The notes beneath the pieces are model-generated. The model worked only from the letters and a program-made list of their open reading frames with translations, had not been told where the DNA came from and did not search any database. From the NCBI GenBank assembly GCA_000611775.1, contig KK106985.1:536251-600250 (forward strand): a stretch of 64,000 nt of DNA, in the 5' to 3' direction. Below, one piece after another: positions 45,962 to 59,700 of this stretch; the first letter of the stretch is position 1, and each line of letters starts with the position of its first letter. A program made the translations under genes and the position numbers. The DNA is from Umbilicaria muhlenbergii (Eukaryota > Ascomycota > Lecanoromycetes > Umbilicariales > Umbilicariaceae).

Positions 45962-48120
45962 TTTCCCTCACTTTTTCAAAGAAGCTGTCACCCTCAATGC
46001 TCAGCAATAACAATAAGTAGATAAAAGACTCCTTGAGTGTAAAAGTGTAGCACAGAGCTCACATAAAGACATTTTTCAGCCCTCAGCATGTTGTCAAACA
46101 TTCATCAAAGAAGTGAACATTTGAAGTAAAAGAAAAGCGCCTTGCAAGCATAATTAAAGTGAAGTTCTTCATTTAAAGACTCAGAGCTTCTTTCATCATC
46201 TGTTTTAATGTGCTCTTTATTATCAATTCAGCATGTCTTCATTCTTCAGCAGAGGTGTACTCTCACTTCTTTTAATCTTAATCCTCTTCATCAAGGTTTC
46301 TCAATCATCACTGATGTTCAAGCCTTTGTAACTTCACTTGAGCATTTTCATTTTCATATGACTGTATAGTCAGCTCATGTTCTTTGAGTCTGTCTCATGA
46401 GTCATTCTTCTGAAGATGTTTATTAACATGTCTTTTAATTCATTCATCTCCTTCTTTGTTTCCTTTGAGAATCTGATGACTTCATTCATCATGCTGCTTT
46501 CTCTCATATCCTTCATCATGTTGATTGTTACCCTTAAATGTTCAGACAGTCTTTTCATCTTATTCATCATACTACTCATATCTTCACTGAGAATCACTCT
46601 CAAGGCTTTTCTTTCTTCTTTATCAGAGTGAGCTTCAGTAGAGTTATCAACACTCTGTCATGATTTAACATCTGAAGAGGACTTCTCTCATATTTTATGT
46701 TTCTTCATGTTCAATGTAGTTAATGTGATCTCATCAACATCCTTCAGGCTCTTACCTGTCATTATCTTGATCACCTTGAAGTCTTCAGTCAGCAGCTTTT
46801 AACTCATTGATAATTCTCTCTGCATTTAAGTGATTCTCTTTCAATTCTTGCTGTTCTTTCAGAAAGCTGTTTGACCCTTCTCTTTTCCTTCAGAGTTTAT
46901 GAATTCATACATCTTTTTTTATATCTTGTTGTATAACACTTTCTTGTTCTTTATGACTGCTTTGACTTTCACTGCAGATTTAAAGCTTGACCTCATCTTT
47001 CTCATTCACTCAGTTGAATTGAAGTCTGTGCCTCAACATGCTGTGCATTTTGCTGATGATATCTCATTTTTTATTATCTCTGCAGCTAGGACGTCTGTCA
47101 ACCTTATGTATTTTAAAGATCAAGTTGAAGTGTCATTCTTCTTGTAGTCTTCTCAGTCAAATTCTTTCATCATTATTGATCAGTCTGTAAATACTTCACT
47201 TAAAGGTTGAGTCTCCTGTTTTGTTATTATCTTTGTACTGACTGCTTTTCCTACTTTATAAACTCTTACTCAGTACTCAAGTCCTGATATTTGAACTCAT
47301 TTCTCAGTAAACCTCAGATTTTTCTTCTCTGCCTTCATGAACATCATTTCAGGAGCTTTGATCAGAAGCATAAGCTTGTTCATGAGTGTTCACTGTGATG
47401 AAAGGTATGAAGGCGTCACGCTTGTAATTGTAGAATGATGTTTAATATCTTTAATTAAAAGTGTAGACTTGTTCAAGGGTGTTCACTGTGATGAAAGATG
47501 TGAAGGTGTCACACTTATGATTATAAAATGATCTTTAATGTGAGAGGTGAGCTCTGTGATGTTAATTTTATTTGTTATTGTCTTTATCAAAGTGATAACT
47601 CATTCTGTCTGCTCATGTGAAGGTTGCTTGAATACACTGAAGTCTTCAGCTTTGAAACTTTTGAGGTCTGACAAGTTTAATGTCTTTTGATGCAGTCTTT
47701 CTTCTAGGCTTTTCTTAAAGTTCTGTTCTGAGAACTTTGCTTTTTGCTCCTTGATGATCATCTTAAACAGGTTTGAGTAGTCTAATTCAGCTCTCATGAT
47801 TGTGTCATGTAGTGAAGGAGATGAAGGGAGTGTGAGAGCTTATGCAGCATGTTTTTCAGATGATGCTTCAGTTGTCTTCTCTGCTCAACATTCAGCAATT
47901 GAACTGAGAAACAGACTGGTAGAAGGTCTTGCTGATGACAAACCTTGCAGTTTATAAGCTTTCAGGCTTTCATAAACGGGCTGAATCATGATGAGATCAG
48001 TAGTTGCAAGTGATATGAGTGTCATAAAGATGAGTGCAATTGAGGTGAGTGTGACTGAGGCATGCACATATGAGGTGAGTGTAGTTGAGGTGAGTGAAAA
48101 TGAGGTGATTTAAGTTTTCC
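45962..48120 (-). pseudogene. Extra sense-strand coding region of Gypsy-H downstream of pol
   Basis: Not recognised. On the minus strand, reading TGA as former Trp, a largely continuous frame runs from MHASVTLTSIALIFMTLIS (48067) through LEERLHQKTLNLSDLKSF (about 47710) to a coiled-coil block MNKMKRLSEHLRVTINMMKD (about 46560), near the 3' LTR. A 93-bp duplication lies inside (47378-47560). It occupies the position where env or accessory genes sit in some LTR elements, but I see no clear signal peptide or transmembrane pattern. It could be cargo or a displaced gag-like domain. Confidence 0.5.
47378..47560. repeat. Two-copy direct repeat, period 93 bp
   Basis: GTTCATGAGTGTTCACTGTG at 47378 recurs as GTTCAAGGGTGTTCACTGTG at 47471, and similarity continues for about 75 bp. 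Decoded on the minus strand it gives two copies of SVTPSxLSSQWTxxNK. Confidence 0.8.
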
Positions 48121-49149
48121 TCTCTTCCTTTTCTCTCATTCCTCTCAATATCACTTTAATTTTATTTTTATTAATTTGCTCTGAATTAGTTCCTTCACTC
48201 TTTGATTTCTCTTTCAGAGCAGCCTTTTGATATTTCATATCATCTCAATTATCCTTATGATGTTTCTCTGCAGTTAAGCACTTCATTTTTTTTTTAATAA
48301 TTTAATTTGCTTTTTTTCTCCTTTCTCCTTCTGAGCTGTCACTGTAGTATGTGAACATTGACTCATCCTCACCCTCACTGAGCTTAATGATGTGTGAGTG
48401 TTTCTTCATAATAGTAACCTGAGCTTGAGATCATTCTGGCTGACGGTGATAAAGTTTGTTTAAATTTAAGACTTGATTTGTGTTGTCTTTTCATGTTAAG
48501 TAAAGCTTATGAGCTTCTGCAAGATTATAATTGATATTGAAGTTCTCTTCTGTGCTGACAAAGTTGTTTAATGTGAAGCTTCATTCAGATCTGCTTCACT
48601 GATCTTCTTTTGACCTATGAATGTTTGAGTCATGAGGTCAGTTGAGTCATCATTTTAATTCTTTCATGAGGTGATGATAAAGTTCATATAAAATAAATTG
48701 TAAGAGCAGGACTACTGAAGACCTCTTTCATGTAAATTTTTATTATTTATCACTTGTAGTATCTCCTCAACTGAGCAAGATGTCAGGTTTTTCCTCTTCA
48801 CTTCATAAATGAGGTCTTTCATTGACAGAATGCTTTCATGTATCTTTTATAACATGAAAGCTTCACCTGATGATGACAGCTCAACATTTAACAATTCATA
48901 ATAAACATGATGATGTATTAAGGAAATTTGTTTATTTGTAAAATGATGATGATTTTGTGTCTGCTCACTGCTTAATCATTTTTAAGCACTTTTTTCAGTT
49001 ATGTCTTGCAATGCAACAAGCGCTCTGATATCACAAAATCACTGCATGCAAAGAATGAGTAATGTAACATGTAAGCAAAGTTATTATAACCTGTAAATTA
49101 CTTTCATGAAGGTTTGCTCCTGATTTTATCAGCAGTAATCTTCTCAATC

Positions 49150-52100
49150 AGCTCATGTTCTCTCTTATACTTTTTTAATAAATTCTTTAAATTCCTTAAC
49201 AGGTCCTCATCATATCATTAATTATGTACAAATGAGTAACCCTTTCATCTGATTAAGTATTTTGTTATGCTTTTGTTTTTCTTAATCTTTCAGTTCCTTC
49301 TACCTATCAGCTTTTCTACCTCATAATCATGTCATTCTGGATTGAACTTTTTTATTAATGATGAGTTGTTTGATTGATCTGTACACTCATAAAGGTCCTC
49401 CCCTTTAGGTGCTGACTTCAACTGAGTTATGAACATTATCAAGTGTATTTTCCAGTTCACTGATATGTTTAAATGATAAGTGAGGAGGCTTACTTTTTCA
49501 GTTATTTTAAGTGAATCAACCCTTTGATTGAAGAGCTTTCAGTTTGTTATAAATGAGAATGTATACCTCTTATGAAGTTTTATGAAGACCTCATCATCAA
49601 CCTTCATCAACAACAGTCAGTGATGCTTGTTGTATTATATCTTCACTTAAAAGTTAACAAAATTCACTGCTTCTTCAGCTTTCTTTTGTATGATCATTCT
49701 GTTTTTAATGAAATTGAAGTCTGCTGTTTCACTTTCTTCTTTTAACATGAAGAAAGTGTCTCTCAGCCTGAATCTGTATATCACCTCATTTGATGATATC
49801 TCAGTTGATGTGTTCTTCTGCTTGTTGAGCTCTGATCTTAGTCTTGAAAGATACTTCACTCAATTCACCTCAGGATTTTCAGTTAAAAAGTACTGAAATG
49901 TTATCTCTGCAGTTTGATTGATTCTTTCTGATTGTTCATTCATTTGAGGATGATATGCTGTCAAGGTTAACATCTTTATCTTCAGTCTCATTGTTAGTCC
50001 TTTTCAGAAATCTGACATAAACTTAAGGTCTCAGTCTGATATGATGACATCTGAGACTCCTCAGTTTGTGAAGCTTTTTAGCAGGACTCTTGCTCAGTCT
50101 TTCATCATGTATGTACTTTTCTCTGAAAGTAAAGTCACCTTCTTGAAGATTTTGTCTGTGATTGAGAACACAACATCAAACCTCTCTTCTGTTGTCAGCA
50201 AGATTAAAATGAAGTTTATTGCAATAATTCTGAAGGGGATGTTCTTTGTAATGATTGACATCATTGATTCATATACAGCATGCCTCTTGATTTAATTGAG
50301 CTGACATTGATAATAATGATTAATGTATCTCTTAAGTCATCTAAATAGCTTTCTTAAGTAAAGGTTGCTCATTACTGCATCATATGCTCAATGAAATTCA
50401 CAGTGATGATTGTCATCATGTGCTAGCTTGAAGATCTTCTTCTTCAGTGTCTTTGAAATGTATAACTGTCTTCTCTCATTAAGTTCCTGATAGTAGATTA
50501 ACCTGTCAATTCAATGAAATTGAATATTTTTTAAAAGCTCTGGCTCTGCTGTTTTTTTTAATCCTCAGCATGCTTCTTCAATGCACTCAGTATCTTGCTT
50601 CATTACTTGTCTTCTTCATATGTCTTCTTCAGCTTGGCCTGATAGTTCTGTGACAGTTTCATCAAGCTTACTTGAAAGGTGAACACTTCATTAAGAGTGT
50701 CTTCATCTGATGATGTTTCAACCTGCTCATCAGCAGCCTTGCTTAAAAGCTTAAATAATGCATTTAATATAATATGCTGCTTCCCTGATTGAAACCTAAT
50801 GTTTAGGTTGAAAGTTGACATGTATTGAGATGCTCTCATTAAGTGTAGATTGACTTTGTTCATAGATGAGGAGAACAAGATTGTTTGCTTTGTTATGAAG
50901 ATAATCACTGAGTGATCAGTGTAGATTATAATGAGTTTAATGCAGCTCTTCACTATGTACCTTATTTTTTAAAGTGTTCATATTAAGGCTGTCACTTTCA
51001 GTTCTGTAGATCAGTAGCTCCTCTCTGTGTTATTTAATAACTTAAATAGAAACATCATCAGTTTAATACTCTTCTTAGAAAAGTCATTTCCCAAAGGATC
51101 TCCCTTAACATGATATATCATTATATTAAACCCTCACTGCTTAAAGTCATTTAAGTTGATGTATAGTTGCCTTAGCTGATCAAAAAAGGTGAGAAAGGTT
51201 GACTTCTCAAAGCACTTTTGTAGAAGCTCAAAGGATTCCCTTTTTGTGACTGTTGAAGTGAGATTAATCTTCTTTGTATAAGCTCTTCAGTCATGATCAC
51301 TTTTAGTTAAGCAGTGTCTGAGGAGTTCTGTCTTCTGATGTTGAAGAGGTTCTACTATCTGAGTGTAGTATGTTATGTATTACTGAAGTCATTCAGTCAA
51401 GCCTAAGTAGATTTTCAATGAATTGAGAGTCTCAGAGAACTTTAGGTTTTTCAGAGCTGTTATCTTCTCCTTCATGATAAAATAACTGAATTCATTGACT
51501 CTTTGTTTTAGCAAAGTCACACTGAGGTATTTTATGAAGGACTTTATTTCTTTTAAACTTATTCTCATGTCCTGAAATAAATTCAGTATTACTTGAAGGT
51601 GAGCTGCATGTTCTTTTAACTCTTGAGAGTAGATCATGATATCATCTATGTAGCCTTTAGAGAAGGATTTAAATGAGCATAATAAGTTGTTTATTTTACA
51701 CTGTATATAAGGAGGTGAATTCTTGAACCTCATGACTGTCATGTTAAATCTCTCTGAGCCTCAATGAGAGATTATTATTAATTTATGTCAGTCTTCTTCT
51801 TTTACTGATCATTGATGAAAGAAGCTGATGCAGTTCATAATGTTTATGAACTTCAACTCATGTACTGCTGATATGATTTCACTTTGTAACAGTATAAGGT
51901 AGGCGTCTGTAGTCATTATTTTATTCAGATTATGAATGTTAATGATTACTCTTTCTTTCCTTGTAAGCTTCTTCTCTGAACTGGAAAACTCTGTCTTTCA
52001 TACCACAAAGACTGAGAAGCTAAAGGGAGTAGATTCATTAAATCAAGACATTTTTTCTTGCTCATGCATTTTATTAAACTCCTCATCTATAACCGCTCAT

Positions 52101-52951
52101 TCATTTGAACTCATTGAATAGACATGATGGGAAAGTTTAGCAGCAGTAGATGTATTTCAATCAATTGTAAGAAGTATCAACAGATACTCTTCTGATGAAA
52201 TGTTAATAATATCTTCAGTATCAGTTCAAATTTTAAAGAAAGCATTTATGACTTCTGACAGCACAACTACTGCCTCAGCATCCTCATAAACTGTAACTCT
52301 GTTAAGAAGTTTAATCTCTGGCTTATTTAAATTTACTTTAACTGAAGTATACTTTGCTGTCAAGGAATAATTTTTCACATTAACAGGATAACACTCTTCT
52401 TCCTCATATTCAGTAATGATTCTCATGTGAGTGCATCATGATAATATTCTCTCCTGCTTTGAAGTGTTTTGAATGCATATAAAAGGTATGTTGAAGTTCA
52501 CTATGTGAGCATATGCTCCCTCAAGATCAGGTTCAAAGAGGAAGTCTTTATTCAGAAGTGAAGCATGATCATGAACTTTCACTGAGACTTTATATGTTGA
52601 TCTTGAAGATATGATTAACCTTTTCATTGTTTTAACAACTCATCACACCCTGATGTTGTCTTTCATCATTACTTGAATTGATGCAATTAAATCTCAGCAG
52701 CTTCAGATTATCATTCTTTCTTCAGATAAATTTAAACAGATTTTTTCAAGCATCAGTATGTTAATTCTCATCAAGAACTTTATCTTTAAATTATCTACAA
52801 CATGAGCTTTCCTTCTCATGTGTGCCTTCAATGGCTTGTCATTTATCATTCCATCAAGGAACACATTGAGAATGATGTACTCATCACTGACATAATGAGT
52901 TAAGTCAATGCCGTGAACGTCTATGAGCTTATTTACTTGAAGCACTTTCAT
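49150..52951 (-). pseudogene. Gypsy-H pol: protease, RT, RNase H, integrase, chromodomain
   Basis: Minus strand. A protease region includes VLQVNKLIDVHGIDLTHYV (52951) and KAHVVDNLKIKFLMRINILM. RT includes MTVMRFKNSPPYIQCKINNL and YIDDIMIYSQELKEHAAHLQ, the only catalytic YxDD left intact in the window. RNase H reads IIYTDHSVIIFITKQ and FQSGKQHIILNALFKLLS (50953-50603). Integrase lies around 50400-49640. The chromodomain (KLIGRRNxKIKKNKSITKYL, YDEDLL) lies at about 49350-49200. Longer TGA-free stretches survive than in the other elements. Confidence 0.82.
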
Positions 52952-55149
52952 CTCAGAGAGAGTTTCTTTAAGAAAGAATCAATTTATCAATGACATTATG
53001 CAATTGAAGTTTATGCAAATCAGGATGACAAGACCTTTCATTGAGAAAAAGATTGATGCAGTGACATAATGTCACTTGTTGAAGGTCATCTCATTTTCAG
53101 TGAGCTTTAAGACGTTTAACTCAATGACTGAGAGATTAATCTTGAGTGATGTATCTTCACTTGTTACAAGGTTTACTCCTTGAGCAGGTGACTTCACCTT
53201 TAGTTTTTTCTTTATGAATTTGAAAGACCTCATAATATCAGCTTTTATTAAGTCTTTTGAAATGACTCTGTTCATTTGAATAATTGTACTTGAAAGCCTC
53301 TTTCCTTTGATTCAACATTTACTCACGTGACGGTGAAGCTTGTTGTTTAAGATAAAGGTGAATGCGCATCTTCTACAAGTGTAAATAGTAGGCTTTGAAG
53401 GGCTTTTCATGTAATAAATTTTAATATAATTCATGTTCACTTAAAATCTTGACACTTTATTCTCCTGACCTTTGAAGTGTTTCATCTTTGATTAACTGAG
53501 CATTGAGGCCTGATTCTCATTATCTCTGAGCTGTAGTGAACTGTCAAACTGATTCATTTGAGATGCATGATAATCATAAACTTCTGATATGTCATAACTG
53601 AGTTCTCAATCATCCTCAGGGTAGAACTCATCAGGATACTCATGATACACTGTTTAAAAAAAGCTGTAGTTGTTTCAGTTATCATAACCTCATTGACTCT
53701 GATAATTGTTTCAGTTTCCTTGAAACCCTCAATTGTTTGATCTTTCATAAGATTGATTCAAAGCTGCTTCAATCATACTTGCAGTGATTTAAAGTTGTTC
53801 AGAGCATGACTCTGCTTGAACTTGAATCATCAGCTGAGGTTCAGATGAAGTTTCTTGATTCTGTTGTTGAGGATTGTAAGTGTTGTTCATTGTGAATGAA
53901 AGAGACTGACTAGGCGGAAACTGATACTGATTAAAAAATGATGTTTGAATAGAAAATTAAGCTTGATTAAGGTATTGAAGCTGATTGAGATGTTGATAAA
54001 AAGGTCAGTTGTTCTGAAAAGATTTAAAAGAATAAGAAGAATCATAAAAAAAGTTTTAATCTCTTTAATATCCTTGATATCCTTGTCCTTCTTTATTATA
54101 AAAGTTAAACTCATCTTGATTGAAAGATTAATTCATTGATTTGTCATTTCTTTCTCTGTATCTTTCTTGTTCTCTATCATTGACTTAATCTTAATTCATG
54201 AAGTTGTTTGACCTGTCTTAAGATTTATTGTTTCAATCTTGACATTCTGTTGATTTAATAATGTTTCATTTACACTTCTTCATTGCATTTCACATCTCTT
54301 TTCAACTCTTTAATTCTTTAAAGAACTTCTGAAGCATGATTCCTGACTTGAGCATTGCTGTGATTATTTAAAGCTCAATGTCTAGACCTTGTCAAGCTCA
54401 AGTGAGTTAAGCTAAGAGATCAGTGATGCCTGCTGCTTGAGCATACCTCATCATGTTTTGCAAATAGCCTTGAGATTCCCTGTTGTTATGAGCATCTGAA
54501 AGAGAGTAGTGTTTCTTGTTAAGCTGTTTCAAGGCCTTCATCATCATCATCTTGAAGTGTTTTGTTAATTTAGAAGTGAACTTCATAAGAGGCATGTTTC
54601 TTAAAGTTCATTAAGTGAAGTCATCAAGTTCCTGTAAGTATCAGTTCAAGATGTTGTTTTAAAAACATGTAAATAAGTTCTCTGTCATCTTCTCTTCTTC
54701 TACAAGGAGAGCATAGTCTTTGATTCATTTAATGAAAGTGTAAACTTCTTGATAGATGATTTCTTTAAAGTTGAAGATAACATCTTCAGTTTCATATAAT
54801 TCTGAAATATCAGAATGAAAGAAATCAAGGTCTGAAGCTTAAAAGTTAACAGAAGCTGTTACATGCAGAGTTGAATTTATTAATCTTAATACACCTGAAG
54901 GACCTGATGAACCTTGCAGGCTAAACACTGAGTGAAGCTTCTCATCAAAAAGTTGAAACAAAACTCAAATTTGCTCTGAAGAAAAGGCTGTGAATGCATG
55001 TGAGTTATGAGTCAATGAACTGAACTCAGAAGCTCTTGTATTCAACAGTTTACTTTGATTAATCATTTTAATTTGTGTCTGAATTTGCTCAAGCTGATGT
55101 TTGAGATTTATGCATTTTTATTCTGCTCATTTTAGTTTTAAGCATACTC

Positions 55150-55350
55150 ATTTTAAATGTTCTTGTTTGAATTGTTCTCATTCAAGATGTTGTTGTTTAT
55201 CTTGTTTCAACTTTAAGTGTTCTTATTTAAGATGTTCTTATTGTAGATGTTCTTGTTTTAAATGTTCTTGTTTTAAATGTTCTTGTTTTAAATGTTCTTG
55301 TTTCAGATGTTCTTGTTTCAGATGTTTCAGCTTTAAGTGTTTTTCTTTTA
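55150..55350 (-). repeat. 18-bp tandem repeat encoding a (E-H-L-K-Q-E)n coil
   Basis: The plus strand shows repeated TTGTTTTAAATGTTC / TTGTTTCAGATGTTC units. Decoded on the minus strand it is EHLKQEHLKQEHLKQ, a charged single helix or coiled coil. About ten units are recognisable. Confidence 0.85.
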
Positions 55351-55752
55351 GCAGGTGTCACTTCTTCTCAAGGTTTTATTTTTTAAAATGTTGAGCATGC
55401 CTCTTGCTGCCTCTGTGAGTGAATTTCTTTTAATCATGTTCATCTTTGATCTTGTGTATAAGTCATCATTAAGCGTCTGCTCAGTCCTGTGTCAGTATAT
55501 CTTTTAGTGTCAATGATTCTTGTTCCTTCAGAAGAACATTGACTAGCCTTTTTTCTGCAGATATCTTTTCATGATTAAATGCTTTTTATTTACTGACCTG
55601 AGCTGAAGTTAGTTCTGACTTTTTACTCTTTTCTTTCAGCACTTCCTCTTCAATTCTAGTTAATTAAATTATTTTTTCTTTCACAGAGGACTCTTTGAAG
55701 GAAAGATTAACAATAAATTGATACATTTCAATTGACATGAAGTCTGTAGTGA

Positions 55753-55908
55753 ACTGAGCTTCTTCTTTCAATGAAAAGGCTGTTGAAGATTAAGATGCTT
55801 CAGTGATTACTGTTGCAGACTCTGAAGAACACTGAGCTTCTTCTTTCAATGAAAAGGCTGTTGAAGATTAAGATGCTTCAGTGATTACTGTTGCAGACTC
55901 TGAAGAAC
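55753..55908. repeat. Perfect 78-bp tandem duplication
   Basis: 55753-55830 and 55831-55908 are identical base for base. 78 bp is 26 codons, so the reading frame is kept. Confidence 0.95.
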
Positions 55909-56587
55909 TTTCTGATAAACTTGTAGAGACTTTATCTTGAGTAGAGGGTGATTCTGTTAAAGCTCATGTGATGAAGGGTTCTGTTATTGATGAGACACTG
56001 AACAGAGATAAGTCATCTGCTTAAGAGAATGCAATGAAGTAAGAAGTCTCTCTGAGGGTAGAAGTTTTTATACAGAATTTATTAAGAGCAGTGTGAAGAG
56101 AACTGCCTTTAATATGATTAATTAATCACTTTGAAGAAAATCTAAACTCTGAAGTTCCTTGACTGAATGAACTTTCAGTAAAGCTTATAAATATTACTGA
56201 TGCTTTTTAAAAACTTTTAATAATTAATCTTGACCTTCCTGTTGGTTCAGGGGACGGCTCATAAGGGTAGTATCAGTGAACAATTTTCATGCAGAGATGA
56301 TCAGTCTCTCTTAAAATTCTCACATTTGAAATTCTGAAGACTACAAATCAATGAAACTGATGCCTCAGAGTTATAATGTTATCATTAAGCTCAGATAGTT
56401 CTTCTGAATTCAGTTTGTCTGTCTCAAGAAGGTAGTAAGAAAGTAGTGATTGATTAAGCAAATCAGTTGATGTTAAGTTGACAGGTTCAATAATGTCACC
56501 TGAGTTAATGAAAGACTGATTATTCACTGAAGTAAACTGATTTCTGTTTAAAGACAGAGGACTCAAAAATCAGGTGTTGTTATTAAA

Positions 56588-56708
56588 TGCTAAGATTACA
56601 TCTTCTGTTTATTGAGTTGTAAAAGTTTGCTTTTATTTTCTAGTGAGATGTCTAGCTTTTATGCTCAAGAAAGTTAAACTTATTTAAGAAAGTAAATAGT
56701 CTGTAACA
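56588..56708 (-). repeat. 5' LTR of Gypsy-H (121 bp)
   Basis: TGCTAAGATTAC..GTCTGTAACA, gap-free with 45841-45961. Confidence 0.9.
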
Positions 56709-59700
56709 TTTACTCACTTCTTGTTTTATGACATCAGCAGGCATGATGTTCTGATTGAGAAGAAATGATTCAAGAAGATTAAAATATTAATTGATTATTT
56801 TAATCAAAAGCTGATTTGACCTGAGGAGGCTCAATATCAGGCAAGCAAGAACTTAATGATATCAAGATGAAAATTACAGCTATCAGAAGTTAAATCAAAA
56901 CATTAAGCAAATGCTGAATGATGTAATAATCTGCATGAGGCAACAACATCAACTCAAATCCTAAGAAGGGCAGAAAGGAATGAAATTATAATGATGCTTA
57001 ATAAAGCTGACCCTGAGGATACTGAACATTCAACAAGATTAAATGAATGAAAGAAAAAATTCATTAAACTGCTTAAAAAGTCAGTCCTGCAGCTACAGGC
57101 ACAATTAAAGACATGAAAAGCTTAACAGCAGATCAACATCAATGAGATGAAAAAACAACTGAATGAAAAGAAAAGTTCAATGAATCACATGAGTAATTCA
57201 ATGAATGAAGGCCAAAGTTCATTAAATGTAAAGAAATCAAAGGATCATAAACCTTCTCTTTATCAAGAAGTGAATATTGCACTTCTGAAAGCAGGAAACT
57301 TTCTATGCAATGTCAAAAGAAAAAAGATAATTATTAACATCATTAACATTCATGAGGTTGATCATCTGATAAAAAACTGAAGGAACCCTTGTCTGCTGCT
57401 GCAGAATAAAATGAAGCTGAATCAAAGAATAAAGAAAAAATTACCTCATCAGTATTAAGAGTTTGTGAAGGTTTTCAGCAAGACAGCATCAGATCAGCTG
57501 CCTCTACATAAAAAAAAAGTGAATCATGATATCATCTTGAAAGATGAGAACAACCTGACCTTAAGTCTCTTGTACAGCATGTCACTGAAGCAGTTGAAGT
57601 TAATCAAGGCTTATCTTGAAGATCACTTGAAAAAGAGTTTCATAATCTTTAATGATGCTTCTTACACATTATCAGTTCTCTTTGCAAAGAAACCTGAAGA
57701 GGAGTGATGTTTTTGTGTTGATTACTGAAAGCTCAATGCAATCATTAAGAAGGATAAGTACCTCTTGCCTTTAATTAAAGAGACTCTAGCATGACTGATT
57801 AAAGTAAAGATTTTTATCAAGCTGAATGTTAAGCAGGTGTTCTACTGAATACAGATGAAAAAGTCTGTTGAGAATTTAATCATCTTTCAAATGAGGTATG
57901 AATTCTACAAATACAAGATTTTACCTTTCAGCCTTTGCAACAGACTCATCTTTTTTTAAAGATATATCAACAACATCTTATTTGATTACCTGAATGATTT
58001 CTGCACAGTTTATGTGAATAATATTTTAATCTACTCAGAGGATCTGTTGAAACATGATGCTCAAGTTAAAAAGATGCTTCAACACTTTAAAGAAGTAAGT
58101 CTACAAGTGAACATAAAAAAGAGTGAGTTCAACATTCAATTTATTAAGTTTCTGAGCTTCATCATCAGCACTGAAGATATTATAATGAACTCAGACAAAG
58201 TTTCTGTCATTAAGGATTAATTGTTATTAAAATTAATTAAGGAAATTCAGTCCTTCCTGAGATTCTGCAACTTTTATCATTACTCATTGAAAAAATAAGG
58301 TCAAGTTGTACATCTGTTGACAAAGTTGATCACAAAAGAGGCCTGGCACCTCTTAAAAGAGCTGAAAATTCAAGCTTTTGAGAAGACAAAAGAGCTGATG
58401 TTATCAAATGCTGTCTGAGCTCACTACTTACTTTATTTGAAAACTTGAATGAAGACAGATGTCAATGATGAAGTTGTTACAAAAGTGCTCACTCAACAAC
58501 AGAAAGATGATAAGTGAAAACCTGTAATTTACTTCTCAAAGACAATGTCACCTGAGGAAATGTGATATGAGATTCATGACAAAGAGATGCTAACAGTTGT
58601 TAAAATTCTTCAAGAATGATGTAGCATGTTATTAAGCTTACAAGCAGCCTCTTTTGTCACAATTACAGATCATCATGCTTTAAAGTACTTTATCATCAAG
58701 TGATTACTTAATTCATGACAAGCTAGATGAGCTGATATTGTGATAAACTACAACTTCAAGATTACTTATCACTCAGAAACAGTCAACATTGTTGTTGATG
58801 CCTTGACAAGAAAACACAGTGAGTTGATCACTCAGAAAGAAAAAAACATCACTGCATGAACACAGCTGTTTCTGAATTCTAGTTACATAATAATCACAAT
58901 AGGTGAGGGTTCAATGAATGTTGAAAGTAATTCACTGAATGAGACTGAACAGGTGAAAAATTCTTATCAGTTGATGAATCAGATTCTGCAAGTCAATCAC
59001 TCTCATGAATCACTGAATCAATATCACCAGATGACAAGAAAGAAGAAATGAGACTGAAAGCTTTAAGATAATCTTCTTACATGATTTAAGAAGCTCATGA
59101 TGCCAGATGTTGATGCTTTGTGAACTCATTTAATTAATGAAGCTCATTCAACGCCAGTGATGATGCACTCAGGCAAGATTAAGACAGCAAAGCTGTTATT
59201 AATTTAATATTATTGATCAGATCTGTCAAATGACTGTTTAATTTTTATTTTGAACTGCTGAACATGCTGTTGAATGCATGTACTCTGAGACAAGACCTCA
59301 GGCCTACTTCACTCTTTATTAATTGAAGATAAGTGCTGACAGCATGTCTCATTCAACTTTAAATCCTTCTCATGAGACAAGAAAGGCTTTGACAACATAT
59401 TTATCATTGTTAATTACTTTGAAAAAAGGGCCTTCTCACTGTCATGTCAGAAGACAGTTACAGCAGCTTAAGCTGCACAATTGTATTATGAGTACATCTG
59501 AAGAATCTATGAAACACCTGAGACAGCAACATCAGACTGAGGGTCTCAGTTCATCTCAGCATTCATGAATGAACTCTGCAAGCTTGTGAGGGTAAAGCAA
59601 AAGCTTTCAACAGCATATTACTCACAAACAGATGAAAGCACTGAGATACTGAATTAATACATCAATCAACAGCTTCACTCCTTCATGAATCACTTTCAAG

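Larger units (their letters stand above)
52952..56566 (-). pseudogene. Gypsy-H gag-like N-terminal polyprotein
   Basis: From near the 5' LTR the minus strand reads MSPLSLNRNQFTSVNNQSF, then acidic and Ser-rich sequence with a 78-bp perfect duplication, a Glu/Gln/His/Leu/Lys repeat coil (55150-55350), a helical gag block (about 54600-54400) and a Gln/Asn/Tyr-rich disordered region (about 54250-53850). No confident zinc knuckle was seen. At about 3.6 kb it is long for a Gypsy gag. Confidence 0.65.
45841..56708 (-). mobile_element. Gypsy-H: long LTR element, 10868 bp
   Basis: LTRs of 121 bp (45841-45961 and 56588-56708; TGCTAAG..TAACA) with a TSD TCTAC/TTTAC (45836-45840, 56709-56713) one transition apart. 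Reading on the minus strand it has a long Gln/Glu-rich gag-like region, protease, RT with intact YIDD, RNase H, integrase, chromodomain, and then about 3 kb of extra sequence before the 3' LTR. It is the innermost and therefore youngest insertion of the right-hand nest. Confidence 0.9.

Noticed and set aside
46416-46631. Hydrophobic plus-strand frame as a membrane protein
   Set aside because: It is the complement of the coiled-coil frame of the Gypsy-H extra region; hydrophobicity comes from reading AT-rich antisense.
55101-55394. Cys-rich frame (repeated CSCFK) as a small secreted protein
   Set aside because: It is the antisense of the EHLKQE repeat of Gypsy-H gag, which has flanking gag context.
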